Source: Staphylococcus sp.
GTDB lineage: Bacteria; Bacteroidota; Bacteroidia; Bacteroidales; Muribaculaceae
Direction of reading: 5' to 3'
Length of the DNA stretch: 64,000 nt
NCBI GenBank assembly: GCA_023665865.1
Contig: JAMPDC010000001.1
Span: 1,782,223-1,846,222 of the forward strand
Shown here: positions 1 through 7,989 of the stretch, in pieces
Position numbering within the stretch: position 1 is the first letter of the stretch
Layout: every line of letters starts with the position of its first letter
The notes under the pieces: model-generated
What the model saw: the letters and a program-made list of their open reading frames with translations, nothing else
Told to the model about the DNA's origin: nothing
Database searches by the model: none
Position numbers and translations under genes: made by a program

Positions 1-2
1 CC

Positions 3-686
3 GACAGTTTCCCGGTCGGGAAGCCTCTGGAGACTCCGGCCTATGTCGTGGTCGACAGTGTGGCCCTCAGCGGCGATTCGCTGGCTGTCGTGCCGGTCGA
101 CAGTGTCCCCGTCGGTCCGGCACCTCTTGTAGCTGCCGCCGATTCAGCCACCGTTAATAAAGAGAGTGGCGAGAGGGTGTTCACTTTCAATCCCGACCCG
201 ACCCGCGCGGTCTGGATGTCGGCGCTCTTCCCGGGTCTCGGTCAGCTCTACAACCGCCGTTACTGGAAGCTGCCGATTGTCGTCGGTGCTTTCATGGGTC
301 TCGGCTATGCCACAAACTGGAACAATACCATGCTCTCGGACTATACAAGGGCCTACTCCGACATAATGGACAATGACCCCACGACCAACAGCTACATGGA
401 CTTCTTTGCTCCGACAGTCAAGGAGGAGGACCTCGACAAGGCATGGCTGACGAGTCTGCTCCAGCGACGGAAGAATTATTTCAGACGTAACCGCGACCTG
501 TGTATCATCTGCATGGTCGGTGTCTATGCCATCGCTATGCTCGACGCCTATGTCGATGCCCAGCTCGCGCACTTCGATATAACCCCGGATCTTAGTGTCG
601 ACATCGCTCCAGCGATCATCCCGAGCCAGAGTTCCAAGGGACTCTCGATGCCCGGTGTCGGCTTCTATTGGGCCCTGAATTTCTGA
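3..686 (+). CDS. DUF5683 domain membrane protein (5' end outside window)
   Basis: The frame is open to the left edge, so the gene is partial at its 5' end; the first possible internal start is a GTG at 48. About 60 visible residues are low-complexity and rich in Asp, Ser, Val and Pro. They are followed by the conserved part: a motif around PDPTRAVWMSALFPGLGQLYN, a first membrane segment (PIVVGAFMGLGYATNW), a charged loop and a second membrane segment (LCIICMVGVYAIAMLDAYVDA). This is the usual arrangement of DUF5683 proteins in Bacteroidetes, whose biochemical role is not known. In this phylum the gene commonly lies between parB and a LysM lytic transglycosylase, and that transglycosylase does follow here at 726. 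The chromosome-partitioning genes therefore probably lie just left of the window (inference). Confidence 0.85.
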   Translation, partial: DSFPVGKPLETPAYVVVDSVALSGDSLAVVPVDSVPVGPAPLVAAADSATVNKESGERVFTFNPDPTRAVWMSALFPGLGQLYNRRYWKLPIVVGAFMGLGYATNWNNTMLSDYTRAYSDIMDNDPTTNSYMDFFAPTVKEEDLDKAWLTSLLQRRKNYFRRNRDLCIICMVGVYAIAMLDAYVDAQLAHFDITPDLSVDIAPAIIPSQSSKGLSMPGVGFYWALNF

Positions 687-725
687 CAAAATCGCTCTCC
701 AAATCACAAAAGATAATACCATAAG

Positions 726-2471
726 ATGAAGAAATCAATCCTTGCCACGTTGCTTGCCGTTGGACTTTCGACATTCTGCACCATCAACGCACGGTCGATT
801 CTTGACATAAAGCAGTCGATCACCGACGACAATATCATAGCTCCCGAAAGCTTCGAGACTCAGACCCGTCTGCTCGAAGAGAATTTCTATCTGAAAAATT
901 ATGTGGTCCCCGGCGTCGACCTCGGCAACGGCCAGAACGCTACACCCAGAGAATATGAGGAGCGGCTGAAAGTGCTCCCGACCGTCATCGAGATGCCATA
1001 CAATTCGATTGTCGGCAATTTCATCAACATGTATCTCAACAAGAAGCGCGGTCTGGTGGCCGATATGCTCGCGCTCCACAGCTACTATGGCCCGATTTTC
1101 GTCGAGGAGCTCATCAAGGAGGGTATGCCCACGGAGTTGCAGTATCTGCCAGTCATCGAGTCGGCCATCGACCCCAACGCCATCTCGCGCGCCGGTGCCG
1201 CAGGCCTCTGGCAGTTCATGCCCGCCACCGCCAAGGGACTCGGCATGGAGGTCAACTCGCTCGTCGACGAGCGCAGGGATCCACGCCTCTCGTCGCGCAA
1301 CGCTGCCCGCTATCTCAAGCAGCTCTATGAGATCTACAATGACTGGTCGCTCGCCATCGCTGCCTACAACTGCGGTCCCGGCAACGTCAACAAGGCTCTG
1401 CGTCGTGCAGGCGAGGGTAAGAAGGATTTCTGGGAGATCTATGAATATCTTCCGGCAGAGACACGCGGCTATGTACCGGTGTTTATTGCTGCCAACTATG
1501 TGATGAACTACTATCCCAAACATGGCATCTCGCCGACCATCATCAAGCGCCATCTGACAACGGATACTGTCGTCGTCGACAAATATGTCCACTTCAACCA
1601 GATCGCCGCTGTGCTCAATATTCCTGTCGATGAGATCCGTATGCTCAACCCGCAGTATCTCAAGGATATCATCCCCGGTGACTACCGTCCCTACACCCTT
1701 ACGCTCCCCACGCAGCAGTGTCTGAGCTACGTCATGAGCGAGAAGCGCATCGTCGACTACGATGCCGAGCTTTATGCCCGCCGCAGTCATGTAGAGCCGG
1801 GAGCCAATGATGCGCCTGTGCTCCCCGTGAGCGACAATGGCGCCGCCAATCTTGCACAAGCGAGCCAGCAGACGCTCAATGCCGAGGCTAATCAGGAGAT
1901 TGCCCAGGCACAGGTGACGGAACGCATGACAGTCAAGACCCACGTGGTGAGTCGCGGTGAGAACATCCGCGACATTGCCCGTCACTATGGAGTCTCAGCC
2001 ACCGATATCAAGCGCTGGAATCAGCTCAGACGCGGCAAGGTGAAGGAAGGCGACAAATTGAAGATCGAGGTGTTTGAGCGCGTGAGTCCCGAAGAAGTAA
2101 AAGTTGTCGCCGCTCCTGAGGTGGCTCAGGTCAGCCCGCAGGAACTTCGTGAGGCCGTGACCTCTGAGTCTCAGACTTCCGGCTCAACAGCATCAGCCGC
2201 TACCACAAAGGCTGCTGCAGCGCCTGCAAAAACAGCCGCTCCTGCCAAGAAAGCGACAACTACAGCTAAAAAGAACACTCAGTCCGCCGCTCCCCGTAGC
2301 CACAAGGTGAAATCGGGCGACACTCTCGGTGCCCTCGCAAGAAAATATGGCACAACTGTCGCTGCTATCCAGGCTGCAAACGGGATGGGTAAGAGCACCA
2401 GTCTCCGTGCCGGCCAGACGATCAAGATTCCTGCCAAGAAGGCTACATCCAGCCGTCGGCGCCGCAGATAA
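726..2471 (+). CDS. MltD-like membrane-bound lytic murein transglycosylase with two LysM domains
   Basis: 581 aa. A signal peptide (residues 1-22) sends it to the envelope, where the family cleaves the MurNAc-GlcNAc bond of peptidoglycan. The SLT domain spans about residues 105-250. It contains LPVIESAIDP, with E145 as the expected catalytic acid, then the family signature AGLWQFMPATAKGLGM and a later AAYNCGPGNVNKAL. Two peptidoglycan-binding LysM domains lie at about 408-452 and 525-572 (SHKVKSGDTLGALARKYG), separated by an Ala/Lys/Thr-rich linker. The C-terminus ends in a run of basic residues (SSRRRRR). The gene starts 39 bp after the DUF5683 gene and probably shares its transcript. A strong hairpin follows the stop. 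In related genomes relA/spoT often comes next; here the next gene is convergent and unrelated. Confidence 0.95.
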   Translation: MKKSILATLLAVGLSTFCTINARSILDIKQSITDDNIIAPESFETQTRLLEENFYLKNYVVPGVDLGNGQNATPREYEERLKVLPTVIEMPYNSIVGNFINMYLNKKRGLVADMLALHSYYGPIFVEELIKEGMPTELQYLPVIESAIDPNAISRAGAAGLWQFMPATAKGLGMEVNSLVDERRDPRLSSRNAARYLKQLYEIYNDWSLAIAAYNCGPGNVNKALRRAGEGKKDFWEIYEYLPAETRGYVPVFIAANYVMNYYPKHGISPTIIKRHLTTDTVVVDKYVHFNQIAAVLNIPVDEIRMLNPQYLKDIIPGDYRPYTLTLPTQQCLSYVMSEKRIVDYDAELYARRSHVEPGANDAPVLPVSDNGAANLAQASQQTLNAEANQEIAQAQVTERMTVKTHVVSRGENIRDIARHYGVSATDIKRWNQLRRGKVKEGDKLKIEVFERVSPEEVKVVAAPEVAQVSPQELREAVTSESQTSGSTASAATTKAAAAPAKTAAPAKKATTTAKKNTQSAAPRSHKVKSGDTLGALARKYGTTVAAIQAANGMGKSTSLRAGQTIKIPAKKATSSRRRRR

Positions 2472-2494
2472 GCGGATAGATTGATCAGGATATT

Positions 2495-2540
2495 AACGCA
2501 CACAGCCCCGCGATTTGTTTGTCGCGGGGCTGTGTGCGTT
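2495..2540. terminator. Bidirectional terminator hairpin between convergent genes
   Basis: A perfect 19-bp inverted repeat (2495-2513 paired with 2522-2540) closes an 8-nt loop, tttgtttg. It lies between the transglycosylase stop (2471) and the minus-strand ATPase stop (2555), so it can serve both transcripts. Confidence 0.85.
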
Positions 2541-2554
2541 GATATGATTTCTGT

Positions 2555-4153
2555 CTAATCGAGGCCGAAGGTGTTGCGGATAGCCTTGCGGATCGAGAGG
2601 GCCGGTGCGCGGTCATCCTTGAGGATCGTGAGGATCGCGCGGATATATGAATCCTTGTCGTCGCGCTTGAGGCCGCATGCACGGGCCACGTGGCTTTCAG
2701 AGATCATAGTCTTGCGGTTGTAGACACGCAGAATCTCCGCGTAGTTCTCCTCATGTACGTAGCGGCGGAAATCACGGCAATATTGCTCGTATATGCCGCG
2801 GGGGTTGATCGACTGGGAGAGGTCGTTGATGTGTTCCTCAAGCTTGTTGATGTTTGCGAAGCGTCCGTCGATGCGGTGTTCGACGGTTTTCTTGACGATG
2901 TGGCGCGTGTGCATCAGTGCCTGCTGCCTCAGATCAGTCTCGAATAGACGGATGATCGATTTCTTGACTTTCATGAATACGGTGTTCTCGTCGCGGTGAT
3001 AGTGGCGTGCGACTGAACGGATCACTTCCTCGATCATGAAAATGTTTTCAATCTCAGCCACGTCGGGCACGAAAATCTTTTTCCCCCGCAGATAGTTGAC
3101 TTCTCCTGCATCGCGCCTGTCGCGGTCGACTATGCCGCGGGCGTCGAGGTTGTGGAAATTGCGGAGACTGTTGAAAGTCCTCGTGGACTCGATGACGCGG
3201 TCGCAGCCGCCGAGCGATTTGACAGTGTATTCGGGAAAGATGAGGGGGTAGAGCTTGGCGTCGATTGAATTGACACCGTCGCCCTCGATGAAGAGCACCG
3301 GTTTGCGTGCGCCGACAATGGCGAGAAAGACCTCGTCGTTGATGCCGTCGGCCGATGTCATGAAATCATAGTCCCACTCTCCGGCGGCAGGATCGCAGCC
3401 TTTGACCCATACCGTCACGCCATCTCCGCGTGTGGAAGCGAAGGAGAGATCGTGGGTGATGTAGATGAAGGTGCAGTCCCGGCGCAGTTGCTCGATGCTG
3501 TCCCAGAGTGAGCGTATGGAAGAGGGGTGGAGTAGAAGATCGGGCGACTCAACGAAGACCACTCCGTTTTCGGGCGCAAACATGGAGGCGCCGATATAGT
3601 AGAGCACCGCTTTCTCGCCGGCCGACAGTTTGGCGGAGGAATAAGTGTCGTCGGAGCGCTCGCTTCCGAAGATCATATTGCCGCTTTCGATGAGCACCTT
3701 ATTGTCGGGGAATACTTTTTGCCAAAGACTGATCAGGCGGTCGAGGCGTGTGGTCGGGAGCTTGTCGCGTGTGGCTTGGCGTGGCTTGCGGCGCTGTGTC
3801 TCTACACTGTGATATTTAAAGTCAATGAGGTTGAGCATCTCCTCGTGGAGCAGCAGGGCCAGCAGGCGCTCGAACTCTCCTTTGATGTCGCCGCGGATGA
3901 TGCCGTTGTTGCCACCGGTGGCCTCATGATAGAGCATGTCTATAGAGCCCGGCATACGGCTCTCGTCGTCTTTGCCATAGATGGCTTTGATTGCCGACAT
4001 TTTGAACGACAGAGGGCCGAGATCCTCCATCATCCTGTTGGCAAAACGGGTTTTGCCGGAGCCGTTGGCTCCGATGATTATCATCTGGTGATTGTCGGCG
4101 GTGTCGATCGACAGGGGAGCCGAGTTTGTGCGGGGAGGAAGAGTGATTCTCAT
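2555..4153 (-). CDS. Fused ABC-type ATPase / DUF4435 (TOPRIM-like) protein, PARIS- or OLD-like
   Basis: 532 aa in one chain. The N-terminal half is an AAA_21/ABC-type ATPase: Walker A GANGSGKT (residues 28-35), signature LSAGE (176-180), Walker B GVVFVESPDLLLHP (197-210, E202) and H-loop THD (233-235). From about 280 a DUF4435 domain begins: FIEGDG (288-293) and GIVDRDRRD (340-348) give the Glu and Asp-x-Asp expected of a TOPRIM-like nuclease site, and VAEIENIFM follows at 365-373. In PARIS anti-phage systems AriA (ATPase) and AriB (DUF4435) are separate or fused; this chain has the fused layout. Whether it defends against phage is inference. It starts 9 bp after the stop of the AraC-type gene at 4163-5074 on the same strand, so the two are probably co-transcribed. 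No other defence gene is adjacent. A housekeeping OLD-like ATPase role remains possible. Confidence 0.8.
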   Translation of the reverse strand: MRITLPPRTNSAPLSIDTADNHQMIIIGANGSGKTRFANRMMEDLGPLSFKMSAIKAIYGKDDESRMPGSIDMLYHEATGGNNGIIRGDIKGEFERLLALLLHEEMLNLIDFKYHSVETQRRKPRQATRDKLPTTRLDRLISLWQKVFPDNKVLIESGNMIFGSERSDDTYSSAKLSAGEKAVLYYIGASMFAPENGVVFVESPDLLLHPSSIRSLWDSIEQLRRDCTFIYITHDLSFASTRGDGVTVWVKGCDPAAGEWDYDFMTSADGINDEVFLAIVGARKPVLFIEGDGVNSIDAKLYPLIFPEYTVKSLGGCDRVIESTRTFNSLRNFHNLDARGIVDRDRRDAGEVNYLRGKKIFVPDVAEIENIFMIEEVIRSVARHYHRDENTVFMKVKKSIIRLFETDLRQQALMHTRHIVKKTVEHRIDGRFANINKLEEHINDLSQSINPRGIYEQYCRDFRRYVHEENYAEILRVYNRKTMISESHVARACGLKRDDKDSYIRAILTILKDDRAPALSIRKAIRNTFGLD

Positions 4154-4162
4154 AGGGGATTG

Positions 4163-5074
4163 TCAGTTGGAGCGTTGGTATTCAGATGGCGACATGCCGA
4201 CAAGGTGTTTGAAATACTTACCAAACGATGACTGGTTGGGAAAGTTCAGTTCGTAGCTGACTTGCTGGATGTTTTTCCCGGAGAAACGCAGCATGTTTTT
4301 CGCCTCGAGTATCACGTAGTCGTCAATGATCTCGGCTGCGGACCGGCCGATCGATTCCTTGATGATGAGCGACAGATATTTCGGGGATATGAAGAGCTTT
4401 TCGGCATAGAAGGATACCGAGCGCTCCTTGCGGTGGAATTCATGGACGAGCTTGATGAAGTCGTTGACATAGATTGATCTGCGCGAGCGCTGGCGGCCGG
4501 AGTCTTCCGCCGGGAGTTTCCTCGCCACCATCTGCAGGAGCTGGTAGGTGAGCGCTGCTATGATGCTGCGTGCGATCGACTTTGAGTAGACCGGATCGGA
4601 GTGCAGTGTGTTGTGGTGGAGAATCTCATAGTAAGCCTTGAGCAGATTAGCTTCCGCCGGCTCTATCTTGATGACCGGTTTACGGTCGATGTCGGATGCC
4701 GAAGGGGGGATGGCGCCGAGGACGTTCAGGTCGTAGTTGACATCATGGAGGAAATTGCTCGAGATGAACAGCAGATAGCAGTCGAGCCCTTCCCAGTCGA
4801 TTGATTTCAGCTCGATGAAAGAACCGGCTTTGGTTACGGTGATGGAGTTTGGGACGAGGGTCGCCGGTTTGAGATTGATCTCTATGTCCATGCTTCCGGA
4901 GAAGCACAGGATCCACACCATGCTGTCGAAACGTACCGGGCCGCGGTTATAGTTGTCGGAGCCGCGGTCTGCTTCCGTGATGCGCGCAAAGACGTAGTCA
5001 TCATTGAGTGTTGAAAACTCAGTGGTGAAATATTTGAGCGCTGTCAGATGCGAGAGGTCGATAGTATTTCCCAT
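4163..5074 (-). CDS. AraC-family transcriptional regulator
   Basis: 303 aa. The N-terminal part (about 1-190) is a sensor region of predicted beta strands, as in Bacteroidetes AraC proteins with a cupin-like domain. The C-terminal double helix-turn-helix (about 205-302) ends in the family signature NFPNQSSFGKYFKHLVGMSP. It is the first gene of a two-gene minus-strand unit with the ATPase/DUF4435 gene 9 bp downstream, and is divergent from the gene at 5328. Autoregulation through the 5075-5327 region is a reasonable inference. The inducer is not apparent. Confidence 0.92.
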   Translation of the reverse strand: MGNTIDLSHLTALKYFTTEFSTLNDDYVFARITEADRGSDNYNRGPVRFDSMVWILCFSGSMDIEINLKPATLVPNSITVTKAGSFIELKSIDWEGLDCYLLFISSNFLHDVNYDLNVLGAIPPSASDIDRKPVIKIEPAEANLLKAYYEILHHNTLHSDPVYSKSIARSIIAALTYQLLQMVARKLPAEDSGRQRSRRSIYVNDFIKLVHEFHRKERSVSFYAEKLFISPKYLSLIIKESIGRSAAEIIDDYVILEAKNMLRFSGKNIQQVSYELNFPNQSSFGKYFKHLVGMSPSEYQRSN

Positions 5075-5131
5075 AGGAATGATTGAGTGGGGGGAATGGA
5101 GAGCTGTTGTCGGTAATGTTATGTTGCAGTG

Positions 5132-5165
5132 GCAAAATTAGTGTATTTATGGTTATAATGCCAAA
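5132..5165 (-). promoter_or_regulatory. Probable promoter of the AraC/ATPase unit
   Basis: On the minus strand TAATTTTG (5139-5132) matches the Bacteroidetes -7 element TAnnTTTG. A TTTG lies upstream at 5165-5162 with a 22-bp spacer, slightly longer than the usual 19-20. The start codon at 5074 leaves a leader of about 50 nt. Confidence 0.5.
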
Positions 5166-5206
5166 ATATGGAGCGAAATTTGGTTGTTTAGTTGATAAAA
5201 GTTCCA

Positions 5207-5220
5207 ATTTTGGCCAAAAT
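5207..5220. promoter_or_regulatory. 14-bp perfect palindrome, possible operator
   Basis: ATTTTGGCCAAAAT is self-complementary and sits in the divergent region between the AraC gene and the gene at 5328. Further CCAAAAT/ATTTGG half-sites occur at 5161-5182. It could be an operator for the adjacent AraC-type regulator or another factor. No protein can be assigned from sequence. Confidence 0.35.
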
Positions 5221-5270
5221 GTGCAAAGTGAGGTCTGTCTGAGGGATAATCACGGTGAATTGCCGGATGA

Positions 5271-5302
5271 TTTGGATAATTTCACGATAGTTAGTAATTT
5301 TG
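5271..5302 (+). promoter_or_regulatory. Bacteroidetes-type promoter for the 5328 gene
   Basis: TTTG (5271-5274), a 20-bp spacer and TAATTTTG (5295-5302) match the -33/-7 consensus. The predicted start of transcription lies about 20 nt before the ATG at 5328. Confidence 0.75.
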
Positions 5303-5327
5303 CGGACTAATTTTCCACACGTTCACT

Positions 5328-5705
5328 ATGGAACAAGAACTTAAGAAAACCCTTTCACAGGATCCCGACGGACTGCTGACATACGAGTATATCGCCAATC
5401 ATATCGGAGAGTGTGATGATATAATGGAAGAGCTTGTCGACAATATGATCCTGGTCGATCCCACCGGCCAGTTCATGGTGTCAGCGGCCCGCTATCTCTA
5501 TGCCATCAATCCGGAGACCTATGCCGGTTCGATCTCACGTCTGATAGCCAATGCTATCGAGAAGGACCGAGAGCGCCGCTATCTTCCTGACCTCATTACC
5601 GCCATCTGGGGCAATGACTATGAGGAGCGCGCAGCCGAGCTTGCGGCTACCGACGATAACTTCCGCCGCATCTACAAGCGCATCACTCCTGCTTCCGGCA
5701 TCTGA
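5328..5705 (+). CDS. Small acidic conserved-type hypothetical protein
   Basis: 125 aa, not recognised. It is acidic, has no signal peptide or membrane segment and is predicted mostly helical. Features include an N-terminal ELKKTLSQDPDGLLTYEYIA and a centre around QFMVSAARYLYAINPETYA. A good promoter and a start codon that fits it support a real gene. It lies 32 bp upstream of the glycosyltransferase at 5738 and is probably co-transcribed with it. No function is proposed. Confidence 0.75.
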   Translation: MEQELKKTLSQDPDGLLTYEYIANHIGECDDIMEELVDNMILVDPTGQFMVSAARYLYAINPETYAGSISRLIANAIEKDRERRYLPDLITAIWGNDYEERAAELAATDDNFRRIYKRITPASGI

Positions 5706-5737
5706 GGCGCCAATAATTCAACCTCCACATCTCTGAC

Positions 5738-6820
5738 ATGAATATTGTTCAAGTCTTTCCCGGTAAAATATGGGGAGGAGCGGAGCAATATATTGACGAT
5801 CTTGGCAGCGAGCTGAGTGCGCGCGGCCATAACGTCATATATGTATCCCGGTTCTCCCGTCCCGTCATCACTCATCTTGAAAAGGAGGGGAAGGCCTGTA
5901 CTCCGATCCGATTCAGCTGGTCGCTCGACAGCCGCGCTGTCAGAGAGCTGTCAGAGATAGTGAGGGATGCCGATGTAGTCAACATCCATAGCACGAAGTT
6001 TGTGCCGCTTGCCATTCTCGCCTGTCGCAGGAGCGGCAGCCGGGCGCGTGTCATCCTGACGCGCCATGAGGCTCACCGCACTCCGGTCAATCCGCTGTTG
6101 CGCGGCTTTTTCAGGCGGCTCGACAAGATTGTTTTCGTCTCGGCACTTGCCAAAAAGACCTGGATTGGGTCAAACCGTTGGTTTCCGGACGATAAATGTA
6201 CCGTGGTCCACAACAGTATCCCTCCATATTCCGACCGACCGGTCGAATCGCTGCGGGAGAAATATGGCATATCGCCGTTGACGCCGTTGATTGTCTTCTC
6301 CGGGCGTGTCAGGGAGTCAAAAGGATGTTCGGATATCATACGCGCGCTGTCGACGATTGCACAGCGCGACTTTGCGGCTGTCTTTCTCGGCAGCTGTCAT
6401 CCCGCAGGCTATGAGCGCCAACTCATGAAGCTCGCCGGAAAGGGTAGGATCGCTGACAGGGTCCACATCTACGGTTTCACGTCCGATGCGCGCCAACTTA
6501 TGAGCCAGGCCGATATCGGGGTGTCGCCATCGATAGTGCGCGATTCGTTTCTGCTGTCAAACATCGAGTTCATGCAAAACGGAGTGCCCGTCATCACGAC
6601 CGACAATGGAGGCCAGCCTGAATATATCACCTCGGGCGTCAACGGGATGCTCGTGCCTCCTAAGGATTACCAAAAGCTGGCAGCGGTCATCGCAGACATG
6701 CTGGACGACGAGAAGCTGCGCCGCCGTATAGGGGAGACGGGCCGGGAGTATTTCAACGCACACTTGTCCTATGACCGCTTTGTCGACCGTATTCTCGAAG
6801 TCTATGAGGATAAGGCTTGA
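5738..6820 (+). CDS. GT4-family glycosyltransferase
   Basis: 360 aa with the two Rossmann halves of GT-B enzymes. The N-terminal half starts MNIVQVFPGKIWGGAEQYI; the GGAE loop is typical of acceptor-side GT4 sequences. The C-terminal half has VVFSGRVRESKGCSDIIRAL-type donor-site sequence, then YGFTSDARQLMSQADIGVSPS and NIEFMQNGVPVITTDNGGQPE. The second Glu of the usual E-x7-E motif is present (IEFM), but the first position is Asp/Ser (RDSFLL). It has no signal peptide and probably works at the cytoplasmic face of the inner membrane on a lipid-linked or LPS-type glycan. Donor and acceptor cannot be read from sequence. No other glycan-assembly gene is adjacent. Confidence 0.9.
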   Translation: MNIVQVFPGKIWGGAEQYIDDLGSELSARGHNVIYVSRFSRPVITHLEKEGKACTPIRFSWSLDSRAVRELSEIVRDADVVNIHSTKFVPLAILACRRSGSRARVILTRHEAHRTPVNPLLRGFFRRLDKIVFVSALAKKTWIGSNRWFPDDKCTVVHNSIPPYSDRPVESLREKYGISPLTPLIVFSGRVRESKGCSDIIRALSTIAQRDFAAVFLGSCHPAGYERQLMKLAGKGRIADRVHIYGFTSDARQLMSQADIGVSPSIVRDSFLLSNIEFMQNGVPVITTDNGGQPEYITSGVNGMLVPPKDYQKLAAVIADMLDDEKLRRRIGETGREYFNAHLSYDRFVDRILEVYEDKA

Positions 6821-6892
6821 CAGATGGATTCCAAGCCCGGCCGCTTAACGAAGTTTTAGACAGACGGTTGGTGGAAGTCGGCGGAAATGTAG

Positions 6893-6900
6893 TATTTTTG
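6893..6900 (+). promoter_or_regulatory. -7 element (TATTTTTG) upstream of the cyclophilin gene
   Basis: A full TAnnTTTG match ends 14 bp before the ATG at 6915. A partial -33 (GTTG at 6867-6870) has a long 22-bp spacer. The leader would be very short. Confidence 0.5.
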
Positions 6901-6914
6901 TCAAAATTTGAATC

Positions 6915-7760
6915 ATGAAATATATAATCTCAATTTTATTGGTGCTTGCTGCCGTCATCGGCATTAAAGCGCATAACACCACACCCGAAATGGATACGAC
7001 AACCACTAACCCCGGCGATGTGAAAGTGCTCCTGAAGACAACCATGGGCGACATCACCATCCTTCTCTACGGCGACACTCCACGCCACACCGAAAACTTT
7101 GTCAAACTTGTGAAATCAGGTTTCTACGACGGCCTGCTGTTCCACCGTGTCATCAACGACTTCATGATCCAGGGCGGCGACCCCGACTCGCGCGAGGCCG
7201 GCAAGGGCAAGATGCTCGGCGAGGGGGATACGGACTATCAGATCGAGGCCGAGATAGATTTTCCCAAGCATTTCCATCATCGCGGAGCCATTGCGGCAGC
7301 CCGTCAGGGAGATGCAGTCAATCCCGGGAAGAAATCGTCGGGCTCGCAGTTCTACATTGTCACCGGCCGTAAGTTTTCGCCCGGTCAGCTCGATGCTATG
7401 GAGCAGAAGGCTGTGATGAAGAAAAAGCAGGAGGTTTTCGACCGTCTGTCTGTTGAATACCGCGACAGCATCATGGCCATGCGCCGAAACCGCGACCAGG
7501 CCGGCCTCGACGCGCTCCGCGACAAACTCGCCGAGGAGACAATGCGTCTGACCGCCAACGACTCGACCTTCTTCACTCCCGAACAGCGCGACATGTATGT
7601 GCGCGAGGGTGGCACTCCGCATCTCGACGGCTCCTACACTGTCTATGGCCGTGTTATCTCAGGGATGGACGTGGTCGATAAGATCCAGCAGGTCGAGACA
7701 GATGGAAATGACCGTCCGACAGAGGATGTGCGCATCATCTCGGCCACTGTGCTTCCTTGA
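6915..7760 (+). CDS. Exported cyclophilin-type peptidyl-prolyl isomerase
   Basis: 281 aa with a signal peptide (MKYIISILLVLAAVIGIKA). The cyclophilin fold starts near residue 36 (VLLKTTMGDITILLYGDTP). It carries FHRVI with the catalytic-type Arg78, then MIQGGDPDSREAG and GSQFYIVTGRKFSPGQL. A charged helical insertion of about 50 residues (roughly 160-205) interrupts the domain before it ends in SYTVYGRVISGMDVVDKI. This layout, with the helical insertion, is common in Bacteroidales exported isomerases. The likely role is prolyl cis-trans isomerisation of envelope proteins during folding. It is monocistronic by its surroundings. Confidence 0.93.
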   Translation: MKYIISILLVLAAVIGIKAHNTTPEMDTTTTNPGDVKVLLKTTMGDITILLYGDTPRHTENFVKLVKSGFYDGLLFHRVINDFMIQGGDPDSREAGKGKMLGEGDTDYQIEAEIDFPKHFHHRGAIAAARQGDAVNPGKKSSGSQFYIVTGRKFSPGQLDAMEQKAVMKKKQEVFDRLSVEYRDSIMAMRRNRDQAGLDALRDKLAEETMRLTANDSTFFTPEQRDMYVREGGTPHLDGSYTVYGRVISGMDVVDKIQQVETDGNDRPTEDVRIISATVLP

Positions 7761-7774
7761 CATTTTTTTACTTT

Positions 7775-7812
7775 AAGGTAGGGTGGATTCTCATAATTTA
7801 ACCCTACCTTTG
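7775..7812 (+). promoter_or_regulatory. pfkA promoter -7 element overlapped by a 10-bp inverted repeat
   Basis: TACCTTTG (7805-7812) matches TAnnTTTG. The perfect arms aaggtagggt (7775-7784) and accctacctt (7801-7810), 16 nt apart, overlap it, so the repeat is either an operator covering the promoter or a weak terminator of the preceding gene. A T-run lies upstream of it and none directly after, which favours an operator. The remaining leader to the ATG at 7990 is about 170 nt and shows nothing else clear. Confidence 0.45.
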
Positions 7813-7989
7813 CATTTGACAAGCCGTGGCTCTTCAGCAAAGATTTTCTCTGCCCGTATATTCCAATAGGTTAAAGACAACACGTTCAGTCAACAGGACT
7901 GTCAATATGAACCGTCGCTTGTCAAAATGGTTAAAATAATAAAAGGAGTGTCTCACCCATTCACCCACTCCAACTAAAAGATTAACGTT

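Noticed and set aside
735-1985. Long open frame on the minus strand opposite the lytic transglycosylase gene
   Set aside because: It is the reverse complement of a confidently identified gene in GC-rich codons, with no recognisable protein features.
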